A DNA stretch of 64,000 bases, from NCBI RefSeq assembly GCF_030818485.1, contig NZ_JAUTAJ010000004.1, forward strand, positions 3,697,501-3,761,500. Reading direction: 5' to 3'. Source of the stretch: Pseudoroseomonas cervicalis (lineage in GTDB: Bacteria; Pseudomonadota; Alphaproteobacteria; Acetobacterales; Acetobacteraceae). The notes beneath the pieces are model-generated. The model ran no database searches, was not told the origin of the DNA, and saw only the letters and a program-made list of their open reading frames with translations. Within the stretch, counting starts at the first letter, position 1; each line of letters starts with the position of its first letter. Positions 30,541 through 41,902 of this stretch are shown here, piece by piece. Both the position numbers and the translations under genes were made by a program.

Positions 30541-31673
30541 CGCGCGGCCTCCAGGCTCTCCACCCGCACCGGCTGGCCCTCCCGCAGCAGCTGGGCGCCC
30601 AGCGCCGCGACGCGCTCGCCCGGCGCGACACCCTCGACGACCGCCTGCTCGGCGCCCAGCCGCCGCAGCTGCACGGGGCGGAAGCGCACGCTCTGGCCGG
30701 CAGCGTCCAGCACCCAGACGCCGGTGGCCCGCCCATCGTCGCGGAGCGCGCCCAGCGGCACGGTCGCGCCACCGCCGGCGGCGGCGGCGAGGCGTAGCGT
30801 CACCGTGCTGCCGAGTGGTGCCTGCGCCGCCGCGCCCTCCAGCACGAAGCGCGCCTCATAGGTGCGGCTGGCGGGATCGGCGGCATCGGCCAGCTGCCGC
30901 AGATGGGCGGGCGAGGCCGTGGTCGCGGCGCCGGACAGCGCATAGACGGTGACCTCTGCCCGTGTGCCGAGGGCGGGGCGGAGGCCCTCGGGCAGGTTCA
31001 CCACGGCCTCGCGCGGGCCGGCCTGGGCCAGGCGGATCATCGGCTGGCCGGCGGCCAGCACGGCGCCCGGCTCGGCCAGCACCTGGGTCACGACACCATC
31101 GGCATCGGCCCGCAGCGTGGCGTAGGCGAGCTCATTGGCCGCCATCTCGGCCTCCGCCTCGGCCGCGGCCAGGGCCGCGCGGGCAGTGTCGCGGGCGGCG
31201 CGGGTGGCCTCGTATCGCTGGCGCGATGCCCAGCCCTGGGCCAGCAGCTGGCGGTAGCGCCCTTCATCGGCCTCCGCCTGCAGCAGCGTCGCGCGCGCGC
31301 CGAGCACGGCGTTGCGCCGCGCCTGCAGCGCCAGGGTCAGATCCTTCTCGTCGAGCCGCGCCAGGACGTCCCCGCGCCGGACGGCCTGGCCGAGATCGAC
31401 CAGGCGCGCCGTGACCTTGCCGCCGACGCGGAAGGCCAGGTCGCTCTGCACCCTCGCCCCAAGCAGGCCGGTGAAGGCGTGCCCGGCCAGGCCGGGCGGC
31501 TCGGCCACCGCCACCAGGACCAGGGGCGGCGCCTGCCGCGGATCCCCGCCCGCCGGGTCCTGGCCCCCGGCGGCGGGGTCCCGGGCGCGGCCGGCCAGCG
31601 CAAAGGCGCCTGCCCCGGCACCCGCCAGGGTGGCGAGGGTGCCGAGCATGGCCCAGAAAAGGTTCCGTCTCAT
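30537..31673 (-). CDS. RND efflux periplasmic adaptor (MexA/HlyD family)
   Basis: 378 residues from ATG at 31673 (MRRNLFWAMLGTLATLAGAG, a membrane anchor or signal). Adaptor architecture: barrel-lipoyl part with LAFRVGGKVTARLVDLGQAV, long alpha-hairpin (ARNAVLGARATLLQAEADEG to AEAEMAANELAYATL), second lipoyl half ADGVVTQVLAEPGAVLAAG and C-terminal VEGVAPGERVAALGAQLLREG. It links the RND pump to an outer-membrane channel. The in-frame extension to 31814 crosses the operator and is not used. An AGATGTATATGCACCT motif about 60 bp upstream likely places it under the neighbouring MarR protein. Confidence 0.86.
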   Translation of the reverse strand: MRRNLFWAMLGTLATLAGAGAGAFALAGRARDPAAGGQDPAGGDPRQAPPLVLVAVAEPPGLAGHAFTGLLGARVQSDLAFRVGGKVTARLVDLGQAVRRGDVLARLDEKDLTLALQARRNAVLGARATLLQAEADEGRYRQLLAQGWASRQRYEATRAARDTARAALAAAEAEAEMAANELAYATLRADADGVVTQVLAEPGAVLAAGQPMIRLAQAGPREAVVNLPEGLRPALGTRAEVTVYALSGAATTASPAHLRQLADAADPASRTYEARFVLEGAAAQAPLGSTVTLRLAAAAGGGATVPLGALRDDGRATGVWVLDAAGQSVRFRPVQLRRLGAEQAVVEGVAPGERVAALGAQLLREGQPVRVESLEAAR

Positions 31674-31730
31674 CGGGGGTCGTCCTGGAGGCAATCCGCG
31701 CGAGGCGGAGGAGCGGTCGCTCCGGAATTC

Positions 31731-31746
31731 AGATGTATATGCACCT
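31731..31746. promoter_or_regulatory. Imperfect TGTATATGCAC operator upstream of the efflux operon
   Basis: AGATGTATATGCACCT is an imperfect version of the palindrome at 32245-32258, matching ATATGCAC exactly and followed by a similar T-rich tail. It lies 58 bp upstream of the adaptor start and between that gene and the MarR stop. A MarR-type repressor site controlling the pump is the simplest reading (inference). Confidence 0.55.
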
Positions 31747-31780
31747 TTTTCGGCGATGGGCGTTGCCACGGCATGGCCGG

Positions 31781-32233
31781 TCATGGCCCGGCCAGGCTTC
31801 CCAGGCCGCGCCACATCGCCGGGAAGGAGGCCGCCGGGATGGAGGCCTTCACCGCCTCATTGGTCGCGCGCCAGGAGTCGAGCGCCCGGAGCAGCAGGTC
31901 GCGCCCCTGCGCTGTCAGGGCAGCGCGCCTGACGCGGCCATCCTGCGCATCCTGCGCCATCGACAGCAGCCCCCGCCGCTGCAGGACGGCGAGGTTCCGC
32001 GTCATCGTCGTGCGGTCCATGCCGAGGAAGCCGGCCAGCGCGTTCACGCTCGGCGCCTCGGACGCCTCGATGGCGGCCAGCAGGCTGAACTGCCAGTTGT
32101 TCAGGTCGAGCGGGCGGAAGGCGTCATCATAGCGCCGCCCCACGGCGCGGCTGGCGCGCTGCACCCGCAGGCAGACGCAGGACGCCTCCACCGCGCGGAG
32201 GAGCAGAGGGTCGAGGGGGGGCGTGTCTTCCAT
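31781..32233 (-). CDS. MarR family transcriptional regulator of the efflux operon
   Basis: 150 residues. MarR winged helix: LDLNNWQFSLLAAIEASEAP, HTH region VNALAGFLGMDRTTMTRNLA (about residues 63-82), basic wing SMAQDAQDGRVRRAALTAQG. LGMDRTTMTRNLAVLQRRGL closely follows the group of MarR repressors with a Met-Asp-Arg-Thr-Thr recognition helix. It is transcribed ahead of the adaptor and pump genes in the same direction. A perfect AGTGCATATGCACT palindrome lies just before its start and a weaker copy before the pump genes, giving a model of autorepression and pump repression released by an aromatic ligand. Confidence 0.85.
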   Translation of the reverse strand: MEDTPPLDPLLLRAVEASCVCLRVQRASRAVGRRYDDAFRPLDLNNWQFSLLAAIEASEAPSVNALAGFLGMDRTTMTRNLAVLQRRGLLSMAQDAQDGRVRRAALTAQGRDLLLRALDSWRATNEAVKASIPAASFPAMWRGLGSLAGP

Positions 32234-32244
32234 TCCGGCAATTT

Positions 32245-32258
32245 AGTGCATATGCACT
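32245..32258. promoter_or_regulatory. Perfect AGTGCATATGCACT palindrome, putative MarR operator
   Basis: A 14-bp perfect palindrome beginning 11 bp upstream of the MarR start codon, in a position to block transcription or initiation. A related copy lies upstream of the adaptor gene at 31731-31746. Confidence 0.65.
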
Positions 32259-32886
32259 TTTCTGCAAGCTGGATGTGGGCTGGTGGGCGCCCAGCGCGAT
32301 ACATGCCTCTTGAAGAAGTTTTCAGCGCCTGAGCAAGTTCATGGTTTTGGCAGCTTCCTTCCGCGTTGCCTCCGGACTGTCGCAATGACGAAGGACGCGG
32401 CGCCGAGAACAGCCGTAAGCGTTGTGAACCCTGAACGACTCATGGGTCAGGCGGTTTGCCCCGCCTGGCCTGCGCTGCCGGAGCGTCCAAGACTTCAATG
32501 GCGGGGAGCATCTTCTTGGGCGCGACCAAGCTCCGCATGCCACCAACGACCCCATGCACTTGCTATGACCAGCGTAGGCCTCGTGGCATAGGACTCCTCG
32601 CAGGTCACGCACCCTACATCGATTTGGCAAGGCTCGCCGGGTTTGGATCCGTGCCCTTGCGCCCGGCATCGAAAAGGGCGCTTTCAAGCTCTGGGCGCCG
32701 CTCATGCGCTGGCGCCCGCAGCTGCTCCGAGCGATCAATGAAATCCTTGAACGCGCTGAAGATGCCTGGCTCAGCCATGCCCAAGGAAGGCCTGGGCGAT
32801 CACAGGGCTTCGCGGGATTTGGAAAGCATGGGGCAAGGACCCGACTGGCCAGAGTCCCGGTCATTCATGGAATGCCGGACGTACCT
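32259..32886. other. 628-bp gap with no recognised gene
   Basis: Lower-GC, irregular sequence between the MarR regulator and rnhA. Several short frames overlap on both strands (the longest, 32322-32864 minus, is Arg/Ser/Cys-rich and lacks family features). None has a ribosome-binding site or domain signature. It may be the remains of inserted DNA, but I see no inverted terminal repeats. Confidence 0.35.
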
Positions 32887-33360
32887 TCAGCCCTGCCGCC
32901 CTTCCGACAGCCGCGCGGCGGTGGCCAGCTGGTCGGCGCGCTCGTTCATCGCATCGCCCGCATGGCCGCGCACCCAGCGCCAATCGACCTTGTGCGGCTT
33001 GGCGGCGGCCAGCAGGCGCTGCCACAGCTCCATATTCGCCACCGGGTCCTTCGCCGCGTTGCGCCAGTTGTTGCGCACCCAGCCATTGATCCAGCGGCTG
33101 ATGCCGTTGCGGACATATTCGCTGTCGGTGTGCAGCACCACGGTGCAGGGCCGCTTCAGGCTTTCCAGCGCCATGATGGCCGCCGTCAGCTCCATGCGGT
33201 TGTTGGTGGTGGCGGCGTCATAGCCGGAGAGCTCCTTCTCCGCCTCGCCATAGCGCAGGATGGCGGCCCAGCCGCCGGGGCCGGGATTGGGCTTGCAGCC
33301 GCCATCGGTCCAGATCTCGACCAGCCGCGGCGCGGCGTTCTCCACGGTCTCAGAGGCCAT
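32887..33360 (-). CDS. rnhA: Ribonuclease HI
   Basis: 157 residues from ATG at 33360, the length of E. coli RNase HI. Catalytic carboxylates are all present: Asp19 in [12 protein letters not shown], Glu57 in NNRMELTAA, Asp79 in VLHTDSEYV and Asp143 in [12 protein letters not shown], with His133 in VRGHAG; the basic handle [14 protein letters not shown] is intact. It degrades the RNA strand of RNA:DNA hybrids in the cytoplasm. Its 5' end overlaps the thrB stop by 11 bp, an arrangement (ispH-thrB-rnhA) frequently seen in alphaproteobacteria. Confidence 0.95.
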   Translation of the reverse strand: MASETVENAAPRLVEIWTDGGCKPNPGPGGWAAILRYGEAEKELSGYDAATTNNRMELTAAIMALESLKRPCTVVLHTDSEYVRNGISRWINGWVRNNWRNAAKDPVANMELWQRLLAAAKPHKVDWRWVRGHAGDAMNERADQLATAARLSEGRQG

Positions 33361-34324
33361 AGGCGCCAGCATCCCGGGCCTCGGCGTAGAAGCGCAGGCG
33401 CTTGAGGTATTCCAGCGGGTCCTTGCGGGTGACCATGGCGCCGGGCGGGGTGTGGGTCCAGTCATACAGCCGCGTCAGCAGGAAGCGCATGGCGGCGCCT
33501 CGGCACAGCACCGGCAGCGCCTCGATCTCCATGGCCGAGAGCGGGCGCAGCGCCTGGTAGGCGCCGATCATCGCCCGCGCCTTGGTCACGTTGAAGGACA
33601 GGTCCGGCTCGAAGCACCAGGCGTTCAGGCAGATCGCCAGGTCATAGGCCAGGGCGTCGGTGCAGGCGAAGTAGAAGTCGATCAGCCCGGAGACACGCGG
33701 CGCGCCGCGCTCCGAATCGAGGAAGAAGACGTTGTCCGGGAACAGATCGGCATGGATGTGGCCGCGCGGCAGGCCCTGGGGCCATTCGGCCAGGATGCCG
33801 GAGAGATGCCCGTCCAGCTCGGCCACCAGCCCCTCCTGCACCGCGTCGCCGCCGGCGCGGCAGCGCTCCAGCAGCGGCGCCCAAGCGCGGGGGCCGAGGG
33901 AGTTGGCGCGCTCGGCCCGGAAGCCCTCGCCGGCGGCGTGCAGCCCGGCCAGCGCCGCGCCGAGCGGCGCGCAATGCCCCGGCTGCACCCGGCGCGGCCA
34001 GACGCCGGGCAGGAAGGTGCAGATCGCCGCCGGCCGCCCGGCCAGCTGGCGCAGCGCCACCGTGTCGCGCCCCGCCACCGGCAGCGGGCAGGAAATGCCG
34101 CGCGACGCCAGATGCCGCATCAGGCCGAGGAACCAGGGCAGCTCGGCCGGGTCCACGCGCTTCTCGTACAGCGTCAGGATGTAGTCGCCGGTGGTGGTGC
34201 GCAGCGCGAAATTGCTGTTCTCGACGCCCTCGGCAATGCCGCGGAAGGCGAGCAGCTCGCCCAGCTCATACTCGGACAGGAAGGCGCGCAGCGCCTCGTC
34301 CGAGACCTCGGTATAGACCGCCAT
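33350..34324 (-). CDS. thrB: Homoserine kinase (type II, APH fold)
   Basis: 324 residues. This is the aminoglycoside-phosphotransferase-like homoserine kinase of alphaproteobacteria, not the GHMP type: [20 protein letters not shown] at the N-terminus, [23 protein letters not shown] (nucleotide-binding strands and Lys/Glu), catalytic [13 protein letters not shown] and metal-binding [19 protein letters not shown]. It phosphorylates homoserine in threonine synthesis. Encoded between ispH and rnhA with short spacing, so probably one transcript. Confidence 0.93.
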   Translation of the reverse strand: MAVYTEVSDEALRAFLSEYELGELLAFRGIAEGVENSNFALRTTTGDYILTLYEKRVDPAELPWFLGLMRHLASRGISCPLPVAGRDTVALRQLAGRPAAICTFLPGVWPRRVQPGHCAPLGAALAGLHAAGEGFRAERANSLGPRAWAPLLERCRAGGDAVQEGLVAELDGHLSGILAEWPQGLPRGHIHADLFPDNVFFLDSERGAPRVSGLIDFYFACTDALAYDLAICLNAWCFEPDLSFNVTKARAMIGAYQALRPLSAMEIEALPVLCRGAAMRFLLTRLYDWTHTPPGAMVTRKDPLEYLKRLRFYAEARDAGAYGL

Positions 34325-34348
34325 CGGCTCCGTCTCAGTCGGGGGAAG

Positions 34349-35326
34349 TTACCGCGCCAGGATAGCGGGCAGCTTGAAGGTGACGTTTTCCTCCGCCACC
34401 ACCACTTCCTCAAGGGTCAGATCGAAGGCTTCGCGCAGGCGGGCGATCACCTCGTCCACCAGCACCTCCGGCGCGCTGGCGCCGGCCGAGATGCCGAGCG
34501 TCCGCACCCCCTGCAGCGCCGCCAGATCCAGCTCGGCCCCGCGCTGCACCATCAGGGCGCGCGGGCAGCCGGCGCGCTCGGCCACCTCGCGCAGCCGCAC
34601 GCTGTTGGAGGAGTTGGGCGCGCCCACCACCACCACCGCCTCGGCCCGCGCCGCGATCGCCTTGACGGCGGCCTGGCGGTTGGTGGTGGCGTAGCAGATA
34701 CTCTCCTTGGCCGGGCCCACCATGTGCGGGAAGCGGCGGGCCAGCACCGCCACGATGCCGGCCGTGTCATCGACCGAGAGGGTGGTCTGGGTGGTGTAGG
34801 CCAGCGGCCCCTCGGGCGGGGTCACCGCCTCGGCCTGCTCGGCGGTCTCGACCAGGGTGACGCTGCCGGGCGGCAGCTGGCCCATGGTGCCGATCACCTC
34901 CGGATGGCCGGCATGGCCGATCAGCAGGATGTGCCGGCCGGCCGCCGAATGCCGCTCCGCCTCCCGGTGCACCTTGGAGACCAGGGGGCAGGTGGCGTCG
35001 ACATAGACCATGTTGCGCCGCTGCGCCTCGGCCGGGACCGATTTCGGCACGCCATGGGCGCTGAACACCACCGGCGCGTCGGGCGGCACCTCGTCCAGCT
35101 CCTCGACGAAGACGGCCCCCTTGGCTTCCAGGCTCTGCACCACGAATTTGTTGTGCACGATCTCGTGCCGGACATAGACCGGGGCGCCGAAGCGGGTGAG
35201 CGATTCCTCGACGATCTTGATCGCCCGGTCCACCCCGGCGCAGAAGCCGCGGGGTCCGGCGAGCAGGACGTGCAGGGCGGGCTTGACGGTCATGCGGGCC
35301 TGTCCGATGGGGGCGTGGTGGTTCAT
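34349..35326 (-). CDS. ispH: 4-hydroxy-3-methylbut-2-enyl diphosphate reductase
   Basis: 325 residues from ATG at 35326 (an internal ATG at 35293 is also possible). Three [4Fe-4S] ligands are visible: Cys29 in [12 protein letters not shown], Cys113 in [11 protein letters not shown] and Cys211 in [11 protein letters not shown]; the substrate-binding AHGVP and NSSNSVRL motifs are also intact. Last step of the MEP isoprenoid pathway, giving IPP and DMAPP. The reading frame is open far upstream to 36199 but those residues have no homology and cross the repeat element, so the shorter start is used. Confidence 0.95.
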   Translation of the reverse strand: MNHHAPIGQARMTVKPALHVLLAGPRGFCAGVDRAIKIVEESLTRFGAPVYVRHEIVHNKFVVQSLEAKGAVFVEELDEVPPDAPVVFSAHGVPKSVPAEAQRRNMVYVDATCPLVSKVHREAERHSAAGRHILLIGHAGHPEVIGTMGQLPPGSVTLVETAEQAEAVTPPEGPLAYTTQTTLSVDDTAGIVAVLARRFPHMVGPAKESICYATTNRQAAVKAIAARAEAVVVVGAPNSSNSVRLREVAERAGCPRALMVQRGAELDLAALQGVRTLGISAGASAPEVLVDEVIARLREAFDLTLEEVVVAEENVTFKLPAILAR

Positions 35327-35419
35327 GGGGTCCGCCTGCGGGCGATCCGGGCACGAGCCGGGGCAGGGGGCATCAGCCCCGCGGCCGCCGGCCCGGGCAC
35401 TAAGGGGAAGAGAGGCAGC

Positions 35420-35977
35420 ATGGTCAAGGCACGGAACCTCCGGGGCGGCGCGATGGCGGCGATGGGCGCGGCGCTGTTGCTGGCCGGCTGCGGCGGCGGC
35501 GACCGCGGCAACCCGCTGCTGGACAGCAAGGCGCCCTGCCCGGCGATCTCGATCCTGTCCGACGGGGCGGACCTGACCCGGTTCCGCAGCGGCGGGGGTC
35601 GGGACCTGACGGCGATGGAGCTCAATGCCTCGATCTCCGGCTACCAGGCGAGCTGCGATTTCGCCCCCCGCGGCGGCGGGCTGGATGTGACGCTGAAGCC
35701 GAGCTTCCTGGTCGAGCGCGGCCCGGCCGCGCAGAGCCGCGTCGCCGAGCTGACCTATATGGTGGCGGTGGCGCAGGACGGGAACCCGGTGGCGCCGCCC
35801 AGCCAGTTCAACCTGCGCATCGAGTTCGCGCCCAATGTCTCCCGCGCCACCGGCACGGATGAGGTGACGATCCGCCTGCCGGGCAACCCGGCCCAGGCGG
35901 CGCGGCGGCAGGTCTGGCTGGCCTTCCAGCTGACGCCGGAGGAGCTGGCGCTGAACCGGGCGCGCGGGCCCAGGTAA
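35420..35977 (+). CDS. Hypothetical lipoprotein, 185 aa
   Basis: ATG at 35420. The N-terminus has a lipoprotein signal: hydrophobic [14 protein letters not shown] with the lipobox LAGC, giving a lipidated Cys near residue 24, then a Gly/Asp linker. The rest is a predicted beta-rich domain ([42 protein letters not shown]) with two further cysteines. I do not recognise a named family, though small lipoproteins like this are common in Acetobacteraceae and Rhodospirillales. Divergent from ispH with a 93-bp gap. Confidence 0.78.
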   Translation: MVKARNLRGGAMAAMGAALLLAGCGGGDRGNPLLDSKAPCPAISILSDGADLTRFRSGGGRDLTAMELNASISGYQASCDFAPRGGGLDVTLKPSFLVERGPAAQSRVAELTYMVAVAQDGNPVAPPSQFNLRIEFAPNVSRATGTDEVTIRLPGNPAQAARRQVWLAFQLTPEELALNRARGPR

Positions 35978-35985
35978 GAAGACAG

Positions 35986-36102
35986 GGTTCTTTTTTGTAA
36001 AAAAGAACCAAAAAACTTTTTCCGTTGGCGTCCCGCTTCGGGCCTGAGGCGGGACGCCAAACCGGCAAAGTCTTTTTGCTTCTTTTTCTTCAGAAAAAGA
36101 AG
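35986..36102. repeat. Composite inverted-repeat element, copy A
   Basis: Three nested stems: GGTTCTTTTTT.../AAAAAAGAACC at 35986-36009; TTGGCGTCCCGC/GCGGGACGCCAA at 36025-36060; CTTCTTTTTCT/AGAAAAAGAAG at 36079-36102. The whole unit is itself an imperfect inverted repeat: reversing and complementing the right half gives a near match of the left half (AAAAAGAA, CAAAAA, ACTTT, CCG, TTGGCGTCCCGC in order). It directly follows the lipoprotein gene, where it can act as a terminator. A second full copy is at 54444-54562 and a half copy at 40883-40931. Confidence 0.8.
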
Positions 36103-36175
36103 ATTCTTGGCTGAGCCCTTGACCTGAGGCTTGCGCGGCGCCGCGCCCTCGGGCAGAGGAGCAACACCCGCAGAT

Positions 36176-36363
36176 CCCACGCGGGAGAGAATGGCGCATG
36201 CCATCGCCGAAGGCGCAACCGGCCCCCGGAAACGCTCAGGCAAAAGGGCCGCGTGGGGAAGGGGCCTCTGGAAAGCCCGGAGCCTGGCAACAGGCGCCGG
36301 CACCGACGGAGTAAGGCGCGCAACGCCCGCGCTGAATCTCTCAGGTCATCGGACAGAGGGGGG
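36176..36363 (+). ncRNA. Tandem glycine riboswitch
   Basis: Two glycine aptamers in series just upstream of gcvT. First aptamer: CGGGAGAGA at 36182-36190, CGCCGAAGGCGCAACC at 36206-36221, CGCTCAGGCAAAAGGGCC to about 36250. Second aptamer: GGGCCTCTGGAAAGCCC region, CACCGACGGAGTAA at 36301-36314, CTGAATCTCTCAGGT at 36332-36346, GGACAGAGGGG to 36361. These are the conserved core strings of the gcvT riboswitch. Glycine binding is expected to turn on the glycine cleavage operon. The expression platform between 36364 and the GTG at 36407 shows no strong terminator, so translational control is possible. Confidence 0.93.
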
Positions 36364-36406
36364 CCACGAACCCTGACCCGCCGCCTCGCGCGGCGCTGGA
36401 GGCTGC

Positions 36407-37510
36407 GTGGCCGATACATTGCTCGAAACCCCGCTGGCGTCGCTGCATCGCGAGCTCGGCGGCAAGATGGTGCCCTTCGCCGGCTATGCCATGCCGGTGC
36501 AGTACCCGGCCGGCATCATGGCCGAGCATCTGGCCACCCGCGCCGGCGCCGCGCTGTTCGACGTCTCCCATATGGGCCAGGCCGAGCTCACCGGCGAAGG
36601 CGCGGCCGCGGCGCTGGAGGCGCTGACCCCCGCCGACATCCGCATCCTGAAGCCGGGCCGGCAGAAATACGGCCTGCTGCTGAACCAGGAAGGCGGCATC
36701 GTCGATGATTTCATGGTGGCCAATCTGGGCGGCGACCGGCTGTTCCTAGTGGTCAATGCCAGCCGCAAGGCGGTGGATCTGCCGCTGATCGAGGCGGCGC
36801 TGCCCGCCGGCGTGCGGCTGGTGCCGCTGCCCGACCGCGCGCTGCTGGCCTTCCAGGGGCCGCAGGCGGTGCCGCTGCTGGCCGGCCTCGCCCCCGCCAC
36901 CGCCGCGCTGCCCTTCATGGGCGTGGCGGAGACCGAGATCGACGGCATTCCCGTCCTGGTCAGCCGCAGCGGCTATACCGGCGAGGATGGCGTCGAGATC
37001 AGCGTGCCGGCCGAGCGGGCCGAGGCGCTGGCGAAGCGCCTGCTCGCCCTGCCGGGCGTGGTGCCGGCCGGGCTGGGCGCGCGCGACTCGCTGCGGCTGG
37101 AAGCCGGGCTCTGCCTCTATGGCAATGACATCGACGAGACGACCAGCCCGGTCGAGGCCGCCCTGGTCTGGACCATCGGCAAGCGCCGCCGCATGGAATG
37201 GAACTTCCCCGGCGCCGGGCGCATCCGCGCCGAGCTGGAGAACGGTCCGTCGCGGCTGCGCGTCGGCATCCTGCCGGAAGGCCGCCAGCCGGCCCGCGCC
37301 CACACCGCGATCCATGCCCCCGGTGGCGCGGCGATGGGCGAGATCACCAGCGGCACCTTTGGCCCCTCGCTGAACGGCCCCTGCGCCATGGGCTATGTGG
37401 CGCGCGAGCATGCCGCCGATGGCACGGCCCTGGAATTGCAGGTGCGCGGCAAGGCCCTGCCGGCCCGTGTCGCCGCCACCCCCTTCGTCCCTCACCGCTA
37501 CGCCCGATAA
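36407..37510 (+). CDS. gcvT: Glycine cleavage system aminomethyltransferase (T protein)
   Basis: 367 residues, GTG start at 36407 with a CTGGAGG ribosome-binding site. GcvT features: LHRELGGKMVPFAGYAMPVQY, ALFDVSHMGQAELTGEGA, YGLLLNQEGGIVDDFMV, catalytic-loop Asp, GYTGEDGVEISV, and the C-terminal MGEITSGTFGPSLNG. It transfers the methylene group from the H-protein aminomethyl adduct to tetrahydrofolate and releases ammonia. First gene of gcvT-gcvH-gcvP, behind the glycine riboswitch. Confidence 0.95.
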   Translation: MADTLLETPLASLHRELGGKMVPFAGYAMPVQYPAGIMAEHLATRAGAALFDVSHMGQAELTGEGAAAALEALTPADIRILKPGRQKYGLLLNQEGGIVDDFMVANLGGDRLFLVVNASRKAVDLPLIEAALPAGVRLVPLPDRALLAFQGPQAVPLLAGLAPATAALPFMGVAETEIDGIPVLVSRSGYTGEDGVEISVPAERAEALAKRLLALPGVVPAGLGARDSLRLEAGLCLYGNDIDETTSPVEAALVWTIGKRRRMEWNFPGAGRIRAELENGPSRLRVGILPEGRQPARAHTAIHAPGGAAMGEITSGTFGPSLNGPCAMGYVAREHAADGTALELQVRGKALPARVAATPFVPHRYAR

Positions 37511-37521
37511 GGACCGCCCCG

Positions 37522-37895
37522 ATGGCCCAGCTGAAGTTCACCAAGGATCACGAGTGGGTTCGCCTGGAAGAGGGCGTCGCCACGATCGGCATCACCGACC
37601 ATGCGCAGACCGCGCTGGGCGACGTCGTCTTCGTCGACCTGCCCGAGGCCGGCCGTGCGGTCGAGGCCGGCGAGGCCTGCGCCGTGGTGGAGAGCGTGAA
37701 GGCCGCGTCCGACGTCTATGCGCCGATCGCCGGCAGCATCGTCGAATCCAACGCCGCGCTCTCCGACGACCCGGCGCTGGTCAACAGCGCGCCGACCGCC
37801 GAGGGCTGGTTCTTCAAGATGACGCCCGCCGACCCGGCCGCCATCGACGCGCTGATGGATGAGGCCGACTACCTCGCCTTCGTCGAGAGCCAGTC

Positions 37896-37899
<4 letters not shown>
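37522..37899 (+). CDS. gcvH: Glycine cleavage system H protein
   Basis: 125 residues, the normal GcvH length. [20 protein letters not shown] opens the lipoyl domain, and the lipoylated lysine is Lys60 in [18 protein letters not shown]-terminal [15 protein letters not shown] is typical. It shuttles the methylamine group between P and T proteins. It lies 11 bp after gcvT and overlaps the gcvP start by 4 bp. Confidence 0.96.
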
Positions 37900-40796
<2,897 letters not shown>

Positions 40797-40800
40797 GCCC

Positions 40801-40867
40801 GCCGGCCGCCAGCGGCGGCCGGCCCTGACAGAGACTGAAGGGGTCCGGGGAAGCTGTGCTTCCCCGG
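40801..40867. terminator. Two strong hairpins after gcvP
   Basis: GCCGGCCGCC-AGC-GGCGGCCGGC at 40801-40823 is a perfect 10-bp stem starting 5 bp after the stop codon. CCGGGGAAGC-TGT-GCTTCCCCGG at 40845-40867 is a second perfect 10-bp stem, followed by GATTCTTTTTC at 40867-40877, so it has the U-tract of an intrinsic terminator on the plus strand. Confidence 0.75.
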
Positions 40868-40882
40868 ATTCTTTTTCAGAAT

Positions 40883-40931
40883 CTTCTTTTTCTGAAGAAA
40901 AAGAAGCAAAAAGACTTTTTTCAGTTTGGCG
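40883..40931. repeat. Composite inverted-repeat element, half copy B
   Basis: CTTCTTTTTCT-GA-AGAAAAAGAAG at 40883-40906 is followed by CAAAAAGACTTTTTTCAGTTTGGCG, which equals the reverse complement of the right half of copies A and C up to the start of the central GC stem, where similarity stops. It ends 2 bp before the DUF2891 stop codon, so on the minus strand it works as that gene's downstream hairpin. Confidence 0.75.
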
Positions 40932-40932
40932 C

Positions 40933-41871
40933 TCAGCCTTCGAGGGCGAGCACCGCGAAGCTGGCCAGCCAGTGTTCGCCCATATAGTCGCCGGCGACAT
41001 GCGGCAGGCCTGCTTCCAGGTGGCGCTGCGCCACCTTCTTCTGACCGAGATTGCGCCAGCACCAGGCGCGGCTGAGGTTCAGCCCATCCAGATGCGCGAT
41101 CTTGCCGTCGCTGCGGTCGCTGACCGTGGCGGGGGTGAAGAGCGTCGCCGGCTCCTGCTGCGCCAGGCGCGGCAGGAAGGCGCGGCACCAGGGGGCGAAT
41201 TCCTCGGGCGGCAGCAGGCGGCGCATCGCCTCGGCCTCGATCAGGGTGGAGGAGAGGAAATCATCGCCGGAGGGTTCGCCCCAGGCCGGGGCGTCGCGAT
41301 CCTCGCCATACCAGCTTCGGGCGGTGTCGCGCAGCAGGGCCAGAAACTCCGCATCGGCATAGTCGGCGGCGAGGCGCAGGGCGAAGGCGGTGTTGAAATG
41401 CGTGCCCACGCGCACCGGGTAGGTGGCTTTCGGCAGGAAATCGCGGAACTTCTGTTCGACCAGCACGCCGAGCGGTGCGGTGGCGGCCTCCCATTCCGTG
41501 CCGCGCAGCGTGGCGCAGAGCTTCAGCGCCCAGGCCCAGCCATAGGGCCGCTCGAAGCCGCGTGAGGAGGGGCGGGAGAGATAGGCGCATTCGCCAGCGA
41601 TTTTTGTCGGTGTGAGCTTGCGGCTGAACAGCGCGCGAATCTCGGCGGCGGGTTCCATGCCCGGAAAGCGCTGCAGCAGATGCGCCAGCAGCCAATAGCC
41701 ATGCACGCAGGAATGCCAGTCGAAGCTGCCGTGGAAGATGGGGTAGAGCTGGCTCGGCGTGCCGACATCCTCCGGCCCCGCCATGGCATGGGCGATCTTG
41801 GTGGGATATTCGCGCTCGACATGGCCGAGGGCGATGCGGGCGAAGCGGCTGGCGAGGTCTTCGGTGAGCAT
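40933..41871 (-). CDS. DUF2891 family protein
   Basis: 312 residues, full length for DUF2891. HVEREYPTKIAHAMAGPEDV, LYPIFHGSFDWHSCVHGYWLL, ERPYGWAWALKLCATL and RVGTHFNTAFALRLAADYA are the conserved blocks; many Trp/His residues suggest an alpha/alpha-barrel fold resembling glycan-active enzymes. Molecular function is not established. No signal peptide, so cytoplasmic. It converges on gcvP and is 31 bp upstream (in coordinate terms, left) of the topoisomerase gene in the same direction. Confidence 0.85.
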   Translation of the reverse strand: MLTEDLASRFARIALGHVEREYPTKIAHAMAGPEDVGTPSQLYPIFHGSFDWHSCVHGYWLLAHLLQRFPGMEPAAEIRALFSRKLTPTKIAGECAYLSRPSSRGFERPYGWAWALKLCATLRGTEWEAATAPLGVLVEQKFRDFLPKATYPVRVGTHFNTAFALRLAADYADAEFLALLRDTARSWYGEDRDAPAWGEPSGDDFLSSTLIEAEAMRRLLPPEEFAPWCRAFLPRLAQQEPATLFTPATVSDRSDGKIAHLDGLNLSRAWCWRNLGQKKVAQRHLEAGLPHVAGDYMGEHWLASFAVLALEG

Positions 41872-41902
41872 GGCGCGATTCTGCCGCGCCAGACGCGCCC
41901 TG

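Noticed and set aside
32322..32864. 180-codon minus-strand frame in the gap before rnhA
   Set aside because: Cys/Arg/Ser-rich, no ribosome-binding site, no domain, overlapped by equally poor frames.
33260..35419. Long plus-strand frame upstream of the lipoprotein
   Set aside because: Overlaps rnhA, thrB and ispH on the other strand. Only the last part, from 35420, has signal-peptide and codon features of a real gene.
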